Assembly (NCBI RefSeq): GCF_022662175.1
Contig: NZ_JAKMCR010000005.1
Coordinates: 1 to 64,000, forward strand
Origin: Aestuariivivens marinum
GTDB taxonomy: Bacteria; Bacteroidota; Bacteroidia; Flavobacteriales; Flavobacteriaceae
DNA: 64,000 nucleotides
Direction of reading: 5' to 3'
Below the pieces are notes generated by a model. That model searched no databases. It saw only the letters and a list, made by a program, of their open reading frames with translations, and was not told the DNA's origin. The position numbers and the translations under genes are program-made. Shown in pieces: positions 6,688 to 13,675 of the stretch; within the stretch, counting starts at the first letter, position 1, and each line of letters opens with the position of its first letter.

Positions 6688-8251
6688 AAAAAATACTGGT
6701 TCATATTATACGCCTTCATATTTGGCAAGCTTTATCTCAAAAAGAGTTCTTTCTCATTTTGAGGATAAAACACGTATGTCTATTTTAGAACCAAGTGTTG
6801 GTGATGGTGCTTTTGTTTCTGAATTAGCCAAGACAAGTTCTATTAAAATCAAACTTTCTGCTCTAGATATTAATCAAGAAGAACTAGATAAAGCTTCTGA
6901 AAAGTGGCATAAGAAAAATGCATCATTTGTAAAAACTGATTTTCTTGATTTTTCCGACACAAAAAAGTATTCTGCAATTGTTGGAAATCCTCCCTATGTC
7001 AAAAAAAATCGGCTTACCAAGAAACAGATTGATTTAAGTAAAGAGATTCACTTTCAAGAGGGGCTCTCTGAAGCTTCCGTGAAAAATATTTGGACAACAT
7101 TCTTAATTAAATCCAATAAACTGCTGAATAATAATGGCGTCCTTGCATTTGTTTTACCCTCCGAATTATTGCAAGTAAAATTTGCAGAAGAGGTTCGAGA
7201 ATATTTGAAAAAAGAATTTCAAAGAATTGAAATCTTTACGTTCAATGATTTAATGTTTGAATGTAAGGGTCAAGATACGATTGTACTTTTTGCGTTTAAA
7301 AAATCAAATAATAAAGGTGAGTATTTTGCTAACATAGATTCAAAAGAGACACTTGAATCTGGAAACTTTACTTTGAAAAATAACAACTTACTTGTTACTT
7401 CCAATGTAAAATGGACACATCATTTTTTAACAGATGATGAATTGATATTTATAGAAAACCTCAAAAAAGAACTTCAAACAGTTAATCATTATACGGATTC
7501 CAAACCAGGAATTGTAACAGCTGCAAATAAGTTCTTCATTATTAATAAAGAAACTGAAAAGCAATATAATCTATCAAGATTTACCAAGCCAATCATTCAA
7601 AAAGGACTTTTTGTTAATGGTAGTGTTATTTTCAATAGTTCAGATCTCGAAGAACTAGAGGCTAATGATTATCCAACTAAATTATTACAACTTACTGATG
7701 AAGATAGAATCTCTAAGAAACTTAGGGAATACTTATCCCTCGGTGAGAAAGAAGAAATCCCTAATAGATATAAATGTAAGCTTAGGAATAATTGGTATGT
7801 TATCCCAAATATATCAGATGTGCCAGATGCATTTTTCTTTAAAAGAAGTCATTTATACCCTAAGCTGTTGAAGAATAATTCAAATGCTTTTGTGACTGAT
7901 TCAGCGTATAAAATTAAAATGAGGGATCAATTTGATTTAAACAGTTTTATATTCTCGTTCTATAATACTTTAACTCTTTTATTGTCAGAAATAGAAGGAA
8001 GATACTATGGTGGCGGTGTTTTGGAATTAGTCCCAAGTGAATTTAAGAAACTGCCAATACCTTACGTTGAAATAAATAATACTCAATTTGAAAATTTCAC
8101 AAAGAGATTTGAAAACAAGAAAAATATTGAAGAAATCTTCTCTCAAAATGATTTAGCAATACTTAATCCTACATTAGGGATTAATACTGAACAACTTGAA
8201 AAGCTGACTAAGATTAGAAATAAACTAACAAAGAAGAGAATGAGAAAATAA
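6680..8251 (+). CDS. N6-adenine DNA methyltransferase, Eco57I/TaqI-like (523 aa)
   Basis: Gamma-class amino-methyltransferase: motif X TGSYYTP (6-12), SAM-binding motif I ILEPSVGDGAF (35-45), motif II around LDIN (62-65), and catalytic motif IV NPPY (103-106). The remaining 350 residues look like a TaqI/Eco57I-type target-recognition half (TTSxKPGI-like PGIVTAAN, YYGGGVLELVPSEFKKLPIPY, typical of such C-termini). There is no fused nuclease domain, so this is a stand-alone modification subunit whose nuclease is probably the upstream HNH protein. Last gene of the operon, 8-nt overlap. It should methylate adenine in a specific motif; the motif cannot be read from sequence. Confidence 0.88.
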   Translation: MNKKNTGSYYTPSYLASFISKRVLSHFEDKTRMSILEPSVGDGAFVSELAKTSSIKIKLSALDINQEELDKASEKWHKKNASFVKTDFLDFSDTKKYSAIVGNPPYVKKNRLTKKQIDLSKEIHFQEGLSEASVKNIWTTFLIKSNKLLNNNGVLAFVLPSELLQVKFAEEVREYLKKEFQRIEIFTFNDLMFECKGQDTIVLFAFKKSNNKGEYFANIDSKETLESGNFTLKNNNLLVTSNVKWTHHFLTDDELIFIENLKKELQTVNHYTDSKPGIVTAANKFFIINKETEKQYNLSRFTKPIIQKGLFVNGSVIFNSSDLEELEANDYPTKLLQLTDEDRISKKLREYLSLGEKEEIPNRYKCKLRNNWYVIPNISDVPDAFFFKRSHLYPKLLKNNSNAFVTDSAYKIKMRDQFDLNSFIFSFYNTLTLLLSEIEGRYYGGGVLELVPSEFKKLPIPYVEINNTQFENFTKRFENKKNIEEIFSQNDLAILNPTLGINTEQLEKLTKIRNKLTKKRMRK

Positions 8252-8252
8252 A

Positions 8253-8277
8253 GCCAACGCAAGTTCAAGCACATTGC
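8253..8277 (+). repeat. imperfect direct repeat flanking the operon, right copy
   Basis: Right-hand partner of 2287-2312, beginning at the methyltransferase stop codon. The following 70 bases hold a further imperfect inverted repeat (TTGCAATCC and GGTTGCAA) and a second GCCAACGC. No gene is present between 8252 and the spacer at 8351. Confidence 0.35.
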
Positions 8278-8350
8278 AATCCTCGTTCCTGCGGTTGCAA
8301 AGAGCTTTCTCGCCAACGCTAAAAACGAAATGAATAAAATAAAAACGGCA

Positions 8351-8417
8351 TACAACAAGGCATAAAATGCATAGCCACCCTTCGGGATGGCTACGACATC
8401 TTATACAAACCGTTAGC
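8351..8417 (+). repeat. cassette spacer S5, minimal form (67 bp)
   Basis: Shortest intact spacer. Left end TACAAC closes the nuclease/methylase cassette (arm GGCATACAAC, 8347-8356, exact complement of GTTGTATGCC at 2266-2275). Right end GTTAGC opens cassette 5. The core is a strong hairpin, TAGCCACCC and GGATGGCTA around a TTCG tetraloop (8381-8403 region). Because it is half the usual length yet keeps both ends, it shows which parts of the spacer may be essential. Confidence 0.8.
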
Positions 8418-8432
8418 TGTAATACAAATGAA

Positions 8433-8882
8433 ATGAGAATAATATCGATAATATTTTTAGTTCTTCTAGCTGTATCATGTGATAATAATAAGCAAAAAGA
8501 ATTGACTGACCATATAAATCTACTTGAATCGGAGAACAAGAAATTAGTGGAAAGGATTAAACAACTGACTGAGACTCATATTATCGGAACTGTTATGGTT
8601 CCGTCATTTGACAAAGATGAATATAACCCTGATGAAAAAGGAAAAATTACCTTTAAGGCTTATAAATATGGCTATTTTGATTCTAATTACAGCGTACATG
8701 AAGTATTAAGTAATGGTGAAAACGGAAGAGTTTTGTTGGAAAATTTAAAAGACTCAAAATTTGAATATTCATTCGACCTTAGTAAAATGGAGTCTAACAA
8801 AATAAACTTATCTATGGTGTTTGAACTAAATAATACTTTAATAAACGTTCCTGCAAAAGCTGAAATAAAAATAAAGGAATAG
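8433..8882 (+). CDS. cassette 5: coiled-coil lipoprotein (149 aa)
   Basis: Predicted lipoprotein: signal MRIISIIFLVLLAVSC with lipobox Cys16, then a heptad-like segment (about 24-48, LTDHINLLESENKKLVERI) and a beta-rich C-terminal domain. The frame extends up to 8367, but that part is spelled by spacer S5. ATG 8433 lies 21 nt after the opening GTT and begins the signal peptide. No known family. Flanked by S5 and S6, with matching ends GTTAGCTGTA and TACAGCTAAC. Confidence 0.75.
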   Translation: MRIISIIFLVLLAVSCDNNKQKELTDHINLLESENKKLVERIKQLTETHIIGTVMVPSFDKDEYNPDEKGKITFKAYKYGYFDSNYSVHEVLSNGENGRVLLENLKDSKFEYSFDLSKMESNKINLSMVFELNNTLINVPAKAEIKIKE

Positions 8883-8891
8883 AGTACTACA

Positions 8892-9024
8892 GCTAACATT
8901 GTATAAAAATAATGCGTAAGTTTATTCCTGAATCATGAGTTAGTGCTTGTTTGCTTGCATCTGATTTTCCTTCGGAAAATCCTCGCACTCAAACTACGCA
9001 CTATTCTTATACGTAACCGTTGGC
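8892..9024 (+). repeat. cassette spacer S6 (133 bp)
   Basis: GTATAA-type spacer: TTGTATAAAAATAATGCG at the left pairs with CGCACTATTCTTATACG at the right. A nested GATTTTCC / GGAAAATC hairpin lies mid-spacer. Left end GCTAAC (8892-8897) closes cassette 5 and right end GTTGGC (9019-9024) opens cassette 6. Confidence 0.85.
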
Positions 9025-9044
9025 AAACATTAAAACCAAGAAAA

Positions 9045-9488
9045 ATGGAAAATTGGAATTTTAAAATAAAAAAGAGACCAAAAGAAATTATTGAGAAATT
9101 AAAATCTGAACTTAATTCTATCGGAGGCTTCGTATTTGACGAAAAAAAACCGACAACTTTTAGTTTTAGAAAACGAATTCTTTACCCCTTCTATATGGTT
9201 TTTCAAAATTGGACTATTATCAACGGAAAACTATTGAATGATAATGTAGATAATGACACAAATGTCGAAATCTCATTTAATCAGCATTTTTTAATTCGAT
9301 TAATAATATATATTCATATCATTTTTGGATTAGGACTTGTTTTTGGATTATTCCTAACAACGAAAAATTATATTTTCGGCGGACTAATAATCGCTTTAGG
9401 CATAGTTCTTTGGATTGCAGCTAACAGAAAATTTAAAAAGGATACTGAAAAATACAAAACCCTGATATCTGAAATATTAGACCTTTAA
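9045..9488 (+). CDS. cassette 6: small two-helix membrane protein (147 aa)
   Basis: No signal peptide. The first 80 residues are soluble and basic (ENWNFKIKKRPKEIIEKLKSEL), then two hydrophobic helices (about 86-106 and 110-126) and a short charged tail, which fits an inner-membrane hairpin with both ends cytoplasmic. The frame runs up to 8943 through spacer S6; ATG 9045, 26 nt after the opening GTT, is the likely start. Proteins of this form are frequent orphans in flavobacteria; function unknown. Confidence 0.7.
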   Translation: MENWNFKIKKRPKEIIEKLKSELNSIGGFVFDEKKPTTFSFRKRILYPFYMVFQNWTIINGKLLNDNVDNDTNVEISFNQHFLIRLIIYIHIIFGLGLVFGLFLTTKNYIFGGLIIALGIVLWIAANRKFKKDTEKYKTLISEILDL

Positions 9489-9499
9489 AAATAACGTTT

Positions 9500-9631
9500 G
9501 CCAACACCGGCTATAATCCATTGCTAACAACCAACCAAAACCAAAAATCAGTATATTTAACTTGACTCGATTCCTACTCCGAAAATCCTCGCAGATTTTC
9601 ATCGCAACGGAATCATAGCCAAACCGTTGTG
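9500..9631 (+). repeat. cassette spacer S7 (132 bp)
   Basis: GGCTATAA-type spacer; ATCATAGCC near the right end is its partner. Left arm GTTTGCCAAC (9496-9505) is the complement of GTTGGCAAAC (9019-9028). Right end GTTGTG (9626-9631) opens cassette 7. Contains a CCAACCAAAACCAAAAATC stretch also seen, shortened, in S8. Confidence 0.85.
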
Positions 9632-9766
9632 GGCAATTTGAAAAAAAATGACAATTACGGAAAACCTCAAAGATTTTTATAATCAAAAGTTTTAATTTAT
9701 CCATTGGAAATAAATCGAAAAGCCAACTAAATTCAGAAGTAAGTAAAATATAAACAAAATTTAATA

Positions 9767-10387
9767 ATGAAAAAAATACTACTAACCACTACCTTATCAT
9801 TTTTCTTTGGTCAAATTTTATTAGCTCAAATAAATGCTACAACGGACGATGGAAAAAAAGTTTTGTTAAAAGAAAACGGAACTTGGGAATATGTTCAAGA
9901 GAAAATTAATGAAACTACTGAAACAACCGAATTAAGTTCAGATTGTTCAAACTACATTTTAACAGAAACTGATAAAATGACTGGAAAATCTTCAACTGGA
10001 GCGAAAGAAACTTTAATAATATCGCAAGACGGTGGAAAAACTGGTTTTGGAATTTTCGCGTTAAATAGTTCGAATTCCAATGCTTTAATTTTGTCCATTC
10101 AAGCAGTCGGTGCCGGAAGTTGTATAGACGATGATAATAAAATAAATATTCTATTTCGAGATGGTTCTCGACTTGAACTCTATAATGATGGAAAATTCAA
10201 TTGCGATGCTAAAATGACGTTATATTTTGGTGGAATATTTGGCAAGAAAAAACAGTTAAATGAGTTGGCCACAAAAGAAATTGAAACTATGCGAGTGTGG
10301 ACATCAAAAAGTTATGTAGAAAAAGATTTCACATCCGAACAAAGTAAACGACTAATGAAAACTATTAGTTGCTTAATGGCGGAATAA
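9767..10387 (+). CDS. cassette 7: secreted protein with an N-terminal DGK-type motif (206 aa)
   Basis: Exported protein: signal peptide 1-20 (KKILLTTTLSFFFGQILLAQ), then the short motif TTDDGKKVLLKENGTWEYV that opens many secreted Bacteroidota proteins. The remainder (about 55-206) is an unassigned domain with paired cysteines. Unlike the other cassettes, the gene starts 141 nt after the cassette opening. The usual start position is taken by a 15-codon ORF (9648-9695, MTITENLKDFYNQKF), possibly the stub of an earlier gene. Ends 7 nt before the closing arm. Confidence 0.7.
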   Translation: MKKILLTTTLSFFFGQILLAQINATTDDGKKVLLKENGTWEYVQEKINETTETTELSSDCSNYILTETDKMTGKSSTGAKETLIISQDGGKTGFGIFALNSSNSNALILSIQAVGAGSCIDDDNKINILFRDGSRLELYNDGKFNCDAKMTLYFGGIFGKKKQLNELATKEIETMRVWTSKSYVEKDFTSEQSKRLMKTISCLMAE

Positions 10388-10397
10388 AAAAACTGCC

Positions 10398-10527
10398 CAC
10401 AACAACGGCTATAATTCAGCGTGGCGACAGTACAAAAACCAAAAGTAAAAACATTAAATTAGCTTGATTTCTCTGCGGAATAGTCCTGCGGACGATTCCA
10501 CGCCGAAATCATAGCCAAACCGTTGTA
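10398..10527 (+). repeat. cassette spacer S8 (130 bp)
   Basis: GGCTATAA-type spacer closely related to S3: CAGCGTGG and CCACGCCG, and ATCATAGCC, recur. Left arm TGCCCACAAC (10394-10403) complements GTTGTGGGCA at 9626-9635. Right arm GTTGTAGGTA (10522-10531) opens cassette 8. Confidence 0.85.
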
Positions 10528-10540
10528 GGTAATTTTGAAA

Positions 10541-11614
10541 ATGACAAAAAACATACTTTTAATACTTCTACTTATCTCAATCACATCATATTGTCAAACA
10601 ATCAACACTTCGGAATTGTATGGCGATTGGATTAAGTATAAGATTGAGATGAAAGATAGCAGCAATTTAATTGACCGATTTTTGACTGATTCTTCATATG
10701 TAAATTACAGTTTTAAAAAACTGGAAATGTGCACAAATGGCAATCCAACTCATCGAGTAAACGAGGTTTGTTTTCCATACTCAATAAATCAAAATTTCAT
10801 CAAAACATCTTCAACTTCTGGCTATGAAATTGAAAAAATAAAAAATGACACTCTCATACTTTGTGAATCGATTGACGGAATGGACAATGACAAGCTGAAA
10901 AGATTTTTTTTCGTCAGAGAACAAAAGCTGTTTAATGAAATTAAAGAAGCAAAAGGCGAAAGTAAAAATCAGATTGCAAATGAATTTTACACACCAACTT
11001 TAAAGTCAAGTTTAATGTTAGAGTTAAACAACGCTTTTAAGAATAAACACAGTAACTTTAAAGCCAAAGGAGTTATAACAATTGATTTAAAAAATAAAAA
11101 GGTTATTACTTTAATAAATTACTCTGATACTTCTGATTCAACCAAAATTGAACGAGTAAAAAAAGTAATTGACAAATCTTATAAACTTTGGAATATAGAA
11201 AGATTTAAACACCTTGAAATATTAGAAATGCCTTTTGTTTTAAAAGATGAAAAAACCAAGACTTTTCGCGGAATTTCAATGAAATTTTTCACTGATTCTT
11301 TTTATCAATTAGACCATTTTTATGGAGGAGATACGAGAATAATTCAAGAAGCCGGAGAATATTTCAATAAAGCAATAAATGATTATCAAAATAAAAATTA
11401 TGAGAGTTCAATAAAAAATTTTACAAAGAGCTATGAGCTTGACCCAAAAAATATAGATGCGCTATACAATAGAGCTGCTATTTATTATGAAACTGGGCAA
11501 TTGGAATTAGCTTGTAAAGATTGGAATGAACTATCTGAACTCGGACAGAAAAGAGGAATAGAATTATTAAAAAATAACTGTAAAAAAACTACCTACAACA
11601 ATGGCTATAAGTAA
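10541..11614 (+). CDS. cassette 8: secreted TPR protein (357 aa)
   Basis: Signal peptide 1-20 (MTKNILLILLLISITSYCQ), an unassigned beta-rich domain (about 25-265) and C-terminal TPR-type helices (about 270-345; YFNKAINDYQNKNYESSIKN, then ELDPKNIDALYNRAAIYYETGQ). Probably periplasmic and protein-binding. ATG 10541 is preferred over TTG 10535, 19 nt after the opening GTT. The ORF has no stop before the spacer: its last eight residues (TTYNNGYK) are spelled by spacer S9, which supplies the stop. Confidence 0.72.
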   Translation: MTKNILLILLLISITSYCQTINTSELYGDWIKYKIEMKDSSNLIDRFLTDSSYVNYSFKKLEMCTNGNPTHRVNEVCFPYSINQNFIKTSSTSGYEIEKIKNDTLILCESIDGMDNDKLKRFFFVREQKLFNEIKEAKGESKNQIANEFYTPTLKSSLMLELNNAFKNKHSNFKAKGVITIDLKNKKVITLINYSDTSDSTKIERVKKVIDKSYKLWNIERFKHLEILEMPFVLKDEKTKTFRGISMKFFTDSFYQLDHFYGGDTRIIQEAGEYFNKAINDYQNKNYESSIKNFTKSYELDPKNIDALYNRAAIYYETGQLELACKDWNELSELGQKRGIELLKNNCKKTTYNNGYK

Positions 11615-11721
11615 TTGCTTGTCCTCGCCTACTTCTGAAAATCCTTGCGGATTTTCAGTTTGGTGTGTACTTGCTAAGTTTTGTGCTAAACCACGCAACT
11701 ACTCATAGCCGAACCGTTGCC
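11594..11721 (+). repeat. cassette spacer S9 (128 bp)
   Basis: GGCTATAAG-type spacer; CTCATAGCC near the right end pairs with it, and TCTGAAAATCC pairs with GGATTTTCAG mid-spacer. Left arm TACCTACAAC (11590-11599) complements GTTGTAGGTA (10522-10531). Right arm GTTGCCAACC (11716-11725) opens cassette 9. Confidence 0.85.
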
Positions 11722-11752
11722 AACCATTTGAGAAAAACGCTCTGAATTAAAA

Positions 11753-12163
11753 ATGGAAATACAAAAAGACATTCAAAATATTATCGATTATTCACACAAC
11801 TTTGCGGAAACGATGCTGAATAATGGAAAAGAATATTATCCTTTCGGTGCAAAAATTGACAATAACGGAGAATTAATTGCAGTTGGATACAAAGACAACG
11901 AAACGGATTTTCCTGAAAGCCAAAAAGTGATTGACGAACTGACAGCGGAATTTGAGCAAGAACTAAATGACGGACGAATAAGAGCATACGGACTGACCTA
12001 TGATGTGAGAGTTCAAACAAATAGTTCAAAGGACAAAACAGATGCGATTCTGATTGATATTTATCATCGGAATTCAAATGAAATACCGAAATACTACTTT
12101 ACCTATTCTTGGAATGAAAAGAGTGAATTGGTTTTTGGAGAAAGTTTTGGAATGAAAAAATAA
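11753..12163 (+). CDS. cassette 9: hypothetical cytoplasmic protein (136 aa)
   Basis: Small acidic soluble protein, no signal or membrane segment. An N-terminal helix (IQKDIQNIIDYSHNFAETML) is followed by a beta-rich domain ending YYFTYSWNEKSELVFGESFG, a layout seen in small polymorphic-toxin immunity-type proteins. I cannot place it in a named family. Single gene between S9 and S10, with exact matching ends GTTGCCAACC and GGTTGGCAAC. Confidence 0.65.
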   Translation: MEIQKDIQNIIDYSHNFAETMLNNGKEYYPFGAKIDNNGELIAVGYKDNETDFPESQKVIDELTAEFEQELNDGRIRAYGLTYDVRVQTNSSKDKTDAILIDIYHRNSNEIPKYYFTYSWNEKSELVFGESFGMKK

Positions 12164-12171
12164 AAACGGTT

Positions 12172-12302
12172 GGCAACAATGTATAACCGCAATTACGGCG
12201 GATTCGACTACGTCCGAATCCACTCGGAATTGCTAAAGTCAGTGCTAAACTGAAAATTAACGCATATTAACCCGTAACTGACGGTTATACGAGACCGTTG
12301 TA
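12172..12302 (+). repeat. cassette spacer S10 (131 bp)
   Basis: GTATAACCG-type spacer; CGGTTATAC near the right end pairs with it, and GGCGGATTCG-like sequence forms an inner hairpin with CGAATCC. Left arm GGTTGGCAAC (12168-12177) closes cassette 9. Right arm GTTGTATGCA (12297-12306) opens a cassette whose closing partner TGCATACAAC is absent from the window, because an IS element begins 5 nt further on. Confidence 0.82.
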
Positions 12303-12350
12303 TGCAATAGTGACCCGTCCTGAATAAAGGCTACATAATTTAACACAATT

Positions 12351-12716
12351 ATGTATAAAAACGACAAAGTCATCAGACGGTATTCAGAACCTTTCAAACT
12401 GAAAATTTTAGACGAACTTACAACCGGAAAATTAAACAAAAACCAATTAGGTAAACTCTACGGAATCAATCCTACGACCATCAATGAATGGATCAGGAAG
12501 TACAATCGTAAAGACCTAATGAACACTAGAATTAAAGTGGAAACCAAAGACGAAATAACACGTATCAAAGAACTGCAAAAGGAAATCAAACAGCTAAAAC
12601 AACTCTTGCTCAAAAAGGATCTGGATGCCTTGGTATTAGACTCCTACCTGGAAGTAGCGGCTGAACAACTAGGTTATAAATCAGTTACTGAACTAAAAAA
12701 AAAGCTAAATATCTAG
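12351..12716 (+). CDS. IS3-family transposase OrfA (121 aa)
   Basis: Helix-turn-helix DNA-binding subunit of the transposase: HTH at about 14-50 (EPFKLKILDELTTGKLNKNQ, YGINPTTINEWIRKY) and a leucine-zipper-like coiled coil at 65-90 (ITRIKELQKEIKQLKQLL). It ends in a run of nine A followed by G. The A_AAA_AAG heptamer at 12698-12704 is in the correct phase for the -1 programmed frameshift that produces the OrfAB transposase in IS3 elements. Confidence 0.9.
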   Translation: MYKNDKVIRRYSEPFKLKILDELTTGKLNKNQLGKLYGINPTTINEWIRKYNRKDLMNTRIKVETKDEITRIKELQKEIKQLKQLLLKKDLDALVLDSYLEVAAEQLGYKSVTELKKKLNI

Positions 12717-13571
12717 CTCTAATTAAGGCCAAAGAAAAATCTAAGGGATTTGCTTCTTTAACTACTATAACACGCTGTTTCGGGCTTAAACGAGATGCTT
12801 ATTACAAGTTCAAAGACAGAGCTGATAAACGTATCAAAATCGAACAACAGGTCATTGAAATAGTACAGAAAAGACGTAAATCCCTTCCCAGAGAAGGCGT
12901 TCGTAAACTTGCTAAAGCTTTAGATGAGGAATTCACTAAAGCAAACCTTAAAGCCGGTAGGGATACCCTGTTCAACATCCTTAGAAAACACAATATGCTT
13001 ACACTTAGAAAAATACAGTAGCAGAACAACTAACTCTTACCACCGCTTTTATAAGTACAACAATATTATAAAAGATTTGGAAGTGACCAGGCCTAACCAA
13101 GTTTGGGCGTCAGACATAACCTATATCAGAACCGTAAAAGGGTTTTGTTATCTAGCCCTCATTACAGACATGCACTCCCGTAAGATCATTGGCTACGACT
13201 TAAGCAACAGTTTAGAGTTAGCCGGATGTGTCAGGACCTTGAAAAAGGCTTTATACCACGCCAAGGGCATTAAAGGGCTTATACACCATTCAGACAGAGG
13301 AATACAATATTGCAGCAATGTGTATACACAAATACTCAAAAGAAACAAAATTGGAATCAGTATGACCGAGGAAAACCATTGCTACGAAAATGCAATGGCC
13401 GAGCGTGTTAACGGCATCTTAAAGGACGAATTCTATCTCGACCAAACCTTTGATAGTGCAGCTCACGCTAAAAGAGCAACAAAAAATGCAATTAATCTAT
13501 ACAATGAAGTAAGATTACACTTATCTTTAAACTTCAAAACACCCAATATGGTATATAAATTAACAGCGTAA
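12704..13571 (+). pseudogene. IS3-family transposase OrfB, broken by a frameshift
   Basis: DDE integrase-type subunit. It is read in the -1 frame from the slippery heptamer (AKYLALIKAKEKSKGFASL) to a stop at 13019-13021 after NMLTLRKIQ. The protein continues in the next frame (RKYSSRTTNSYHRF) to 13571. One extra A in the run at 13009-13013 explains the break. DDE residues are present: Asp in WASDITYI, Asp in HHSDRGIQY, Glu in NAMAERVNG. A homopolymer indel could be real or a sequencing error. As given, no complete transposase can be made. Confidence 0.85.
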
Positions 13572-13675
13572 AACCAAGTTTAACCTGTAGCCATATTTCA
13601 GGACTAGACAGCGTAAAATCAATTTTAACCTGTAGCCATATTTCAGGACGAGACATTAAAACCATTCAATGAACA

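Larger units (their letters stand above)
12311..13655 (+). mobile_element. IS3-family insertion sequence, damaged
   Basis: About 1.35 kb. Left end TGACCCGTCCTGAATAAAGG (12311-12330) continuing CTACA; right end, read inward from 13655, TGTCTCGTCCTGAAATATGG then CTACA: about 20 of 25 positions pair. The right end is present twice in tandem (13564-13610 and 13609-13655). No target-site duplication is visible (CAATAG on the left, TTAAAA on the right). It encodes orfA and a frameshifted orfB. The missing duplication, the doubled end and the loss of matching cassette ends around it suggest a deletion or second insertion after arrival. Confidence 0.88.

Noticed and set aside
2-12302. Spacers as independently inserted MITEs
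   Set aside because: MITE ends should match within the element and be flanked by a target duplication. Here the matching runs across the genes, which a MITE model does not explain.
2-12302. Canonical attC sites of a class 1-type integron
   Set aside because: The core would need GTTRRRY and RYYYAAC; ends such as GTTAGCA, GTTGTAT and GTTGCCA do not fit, and no intI is present. I therefore call the array integron-like only.
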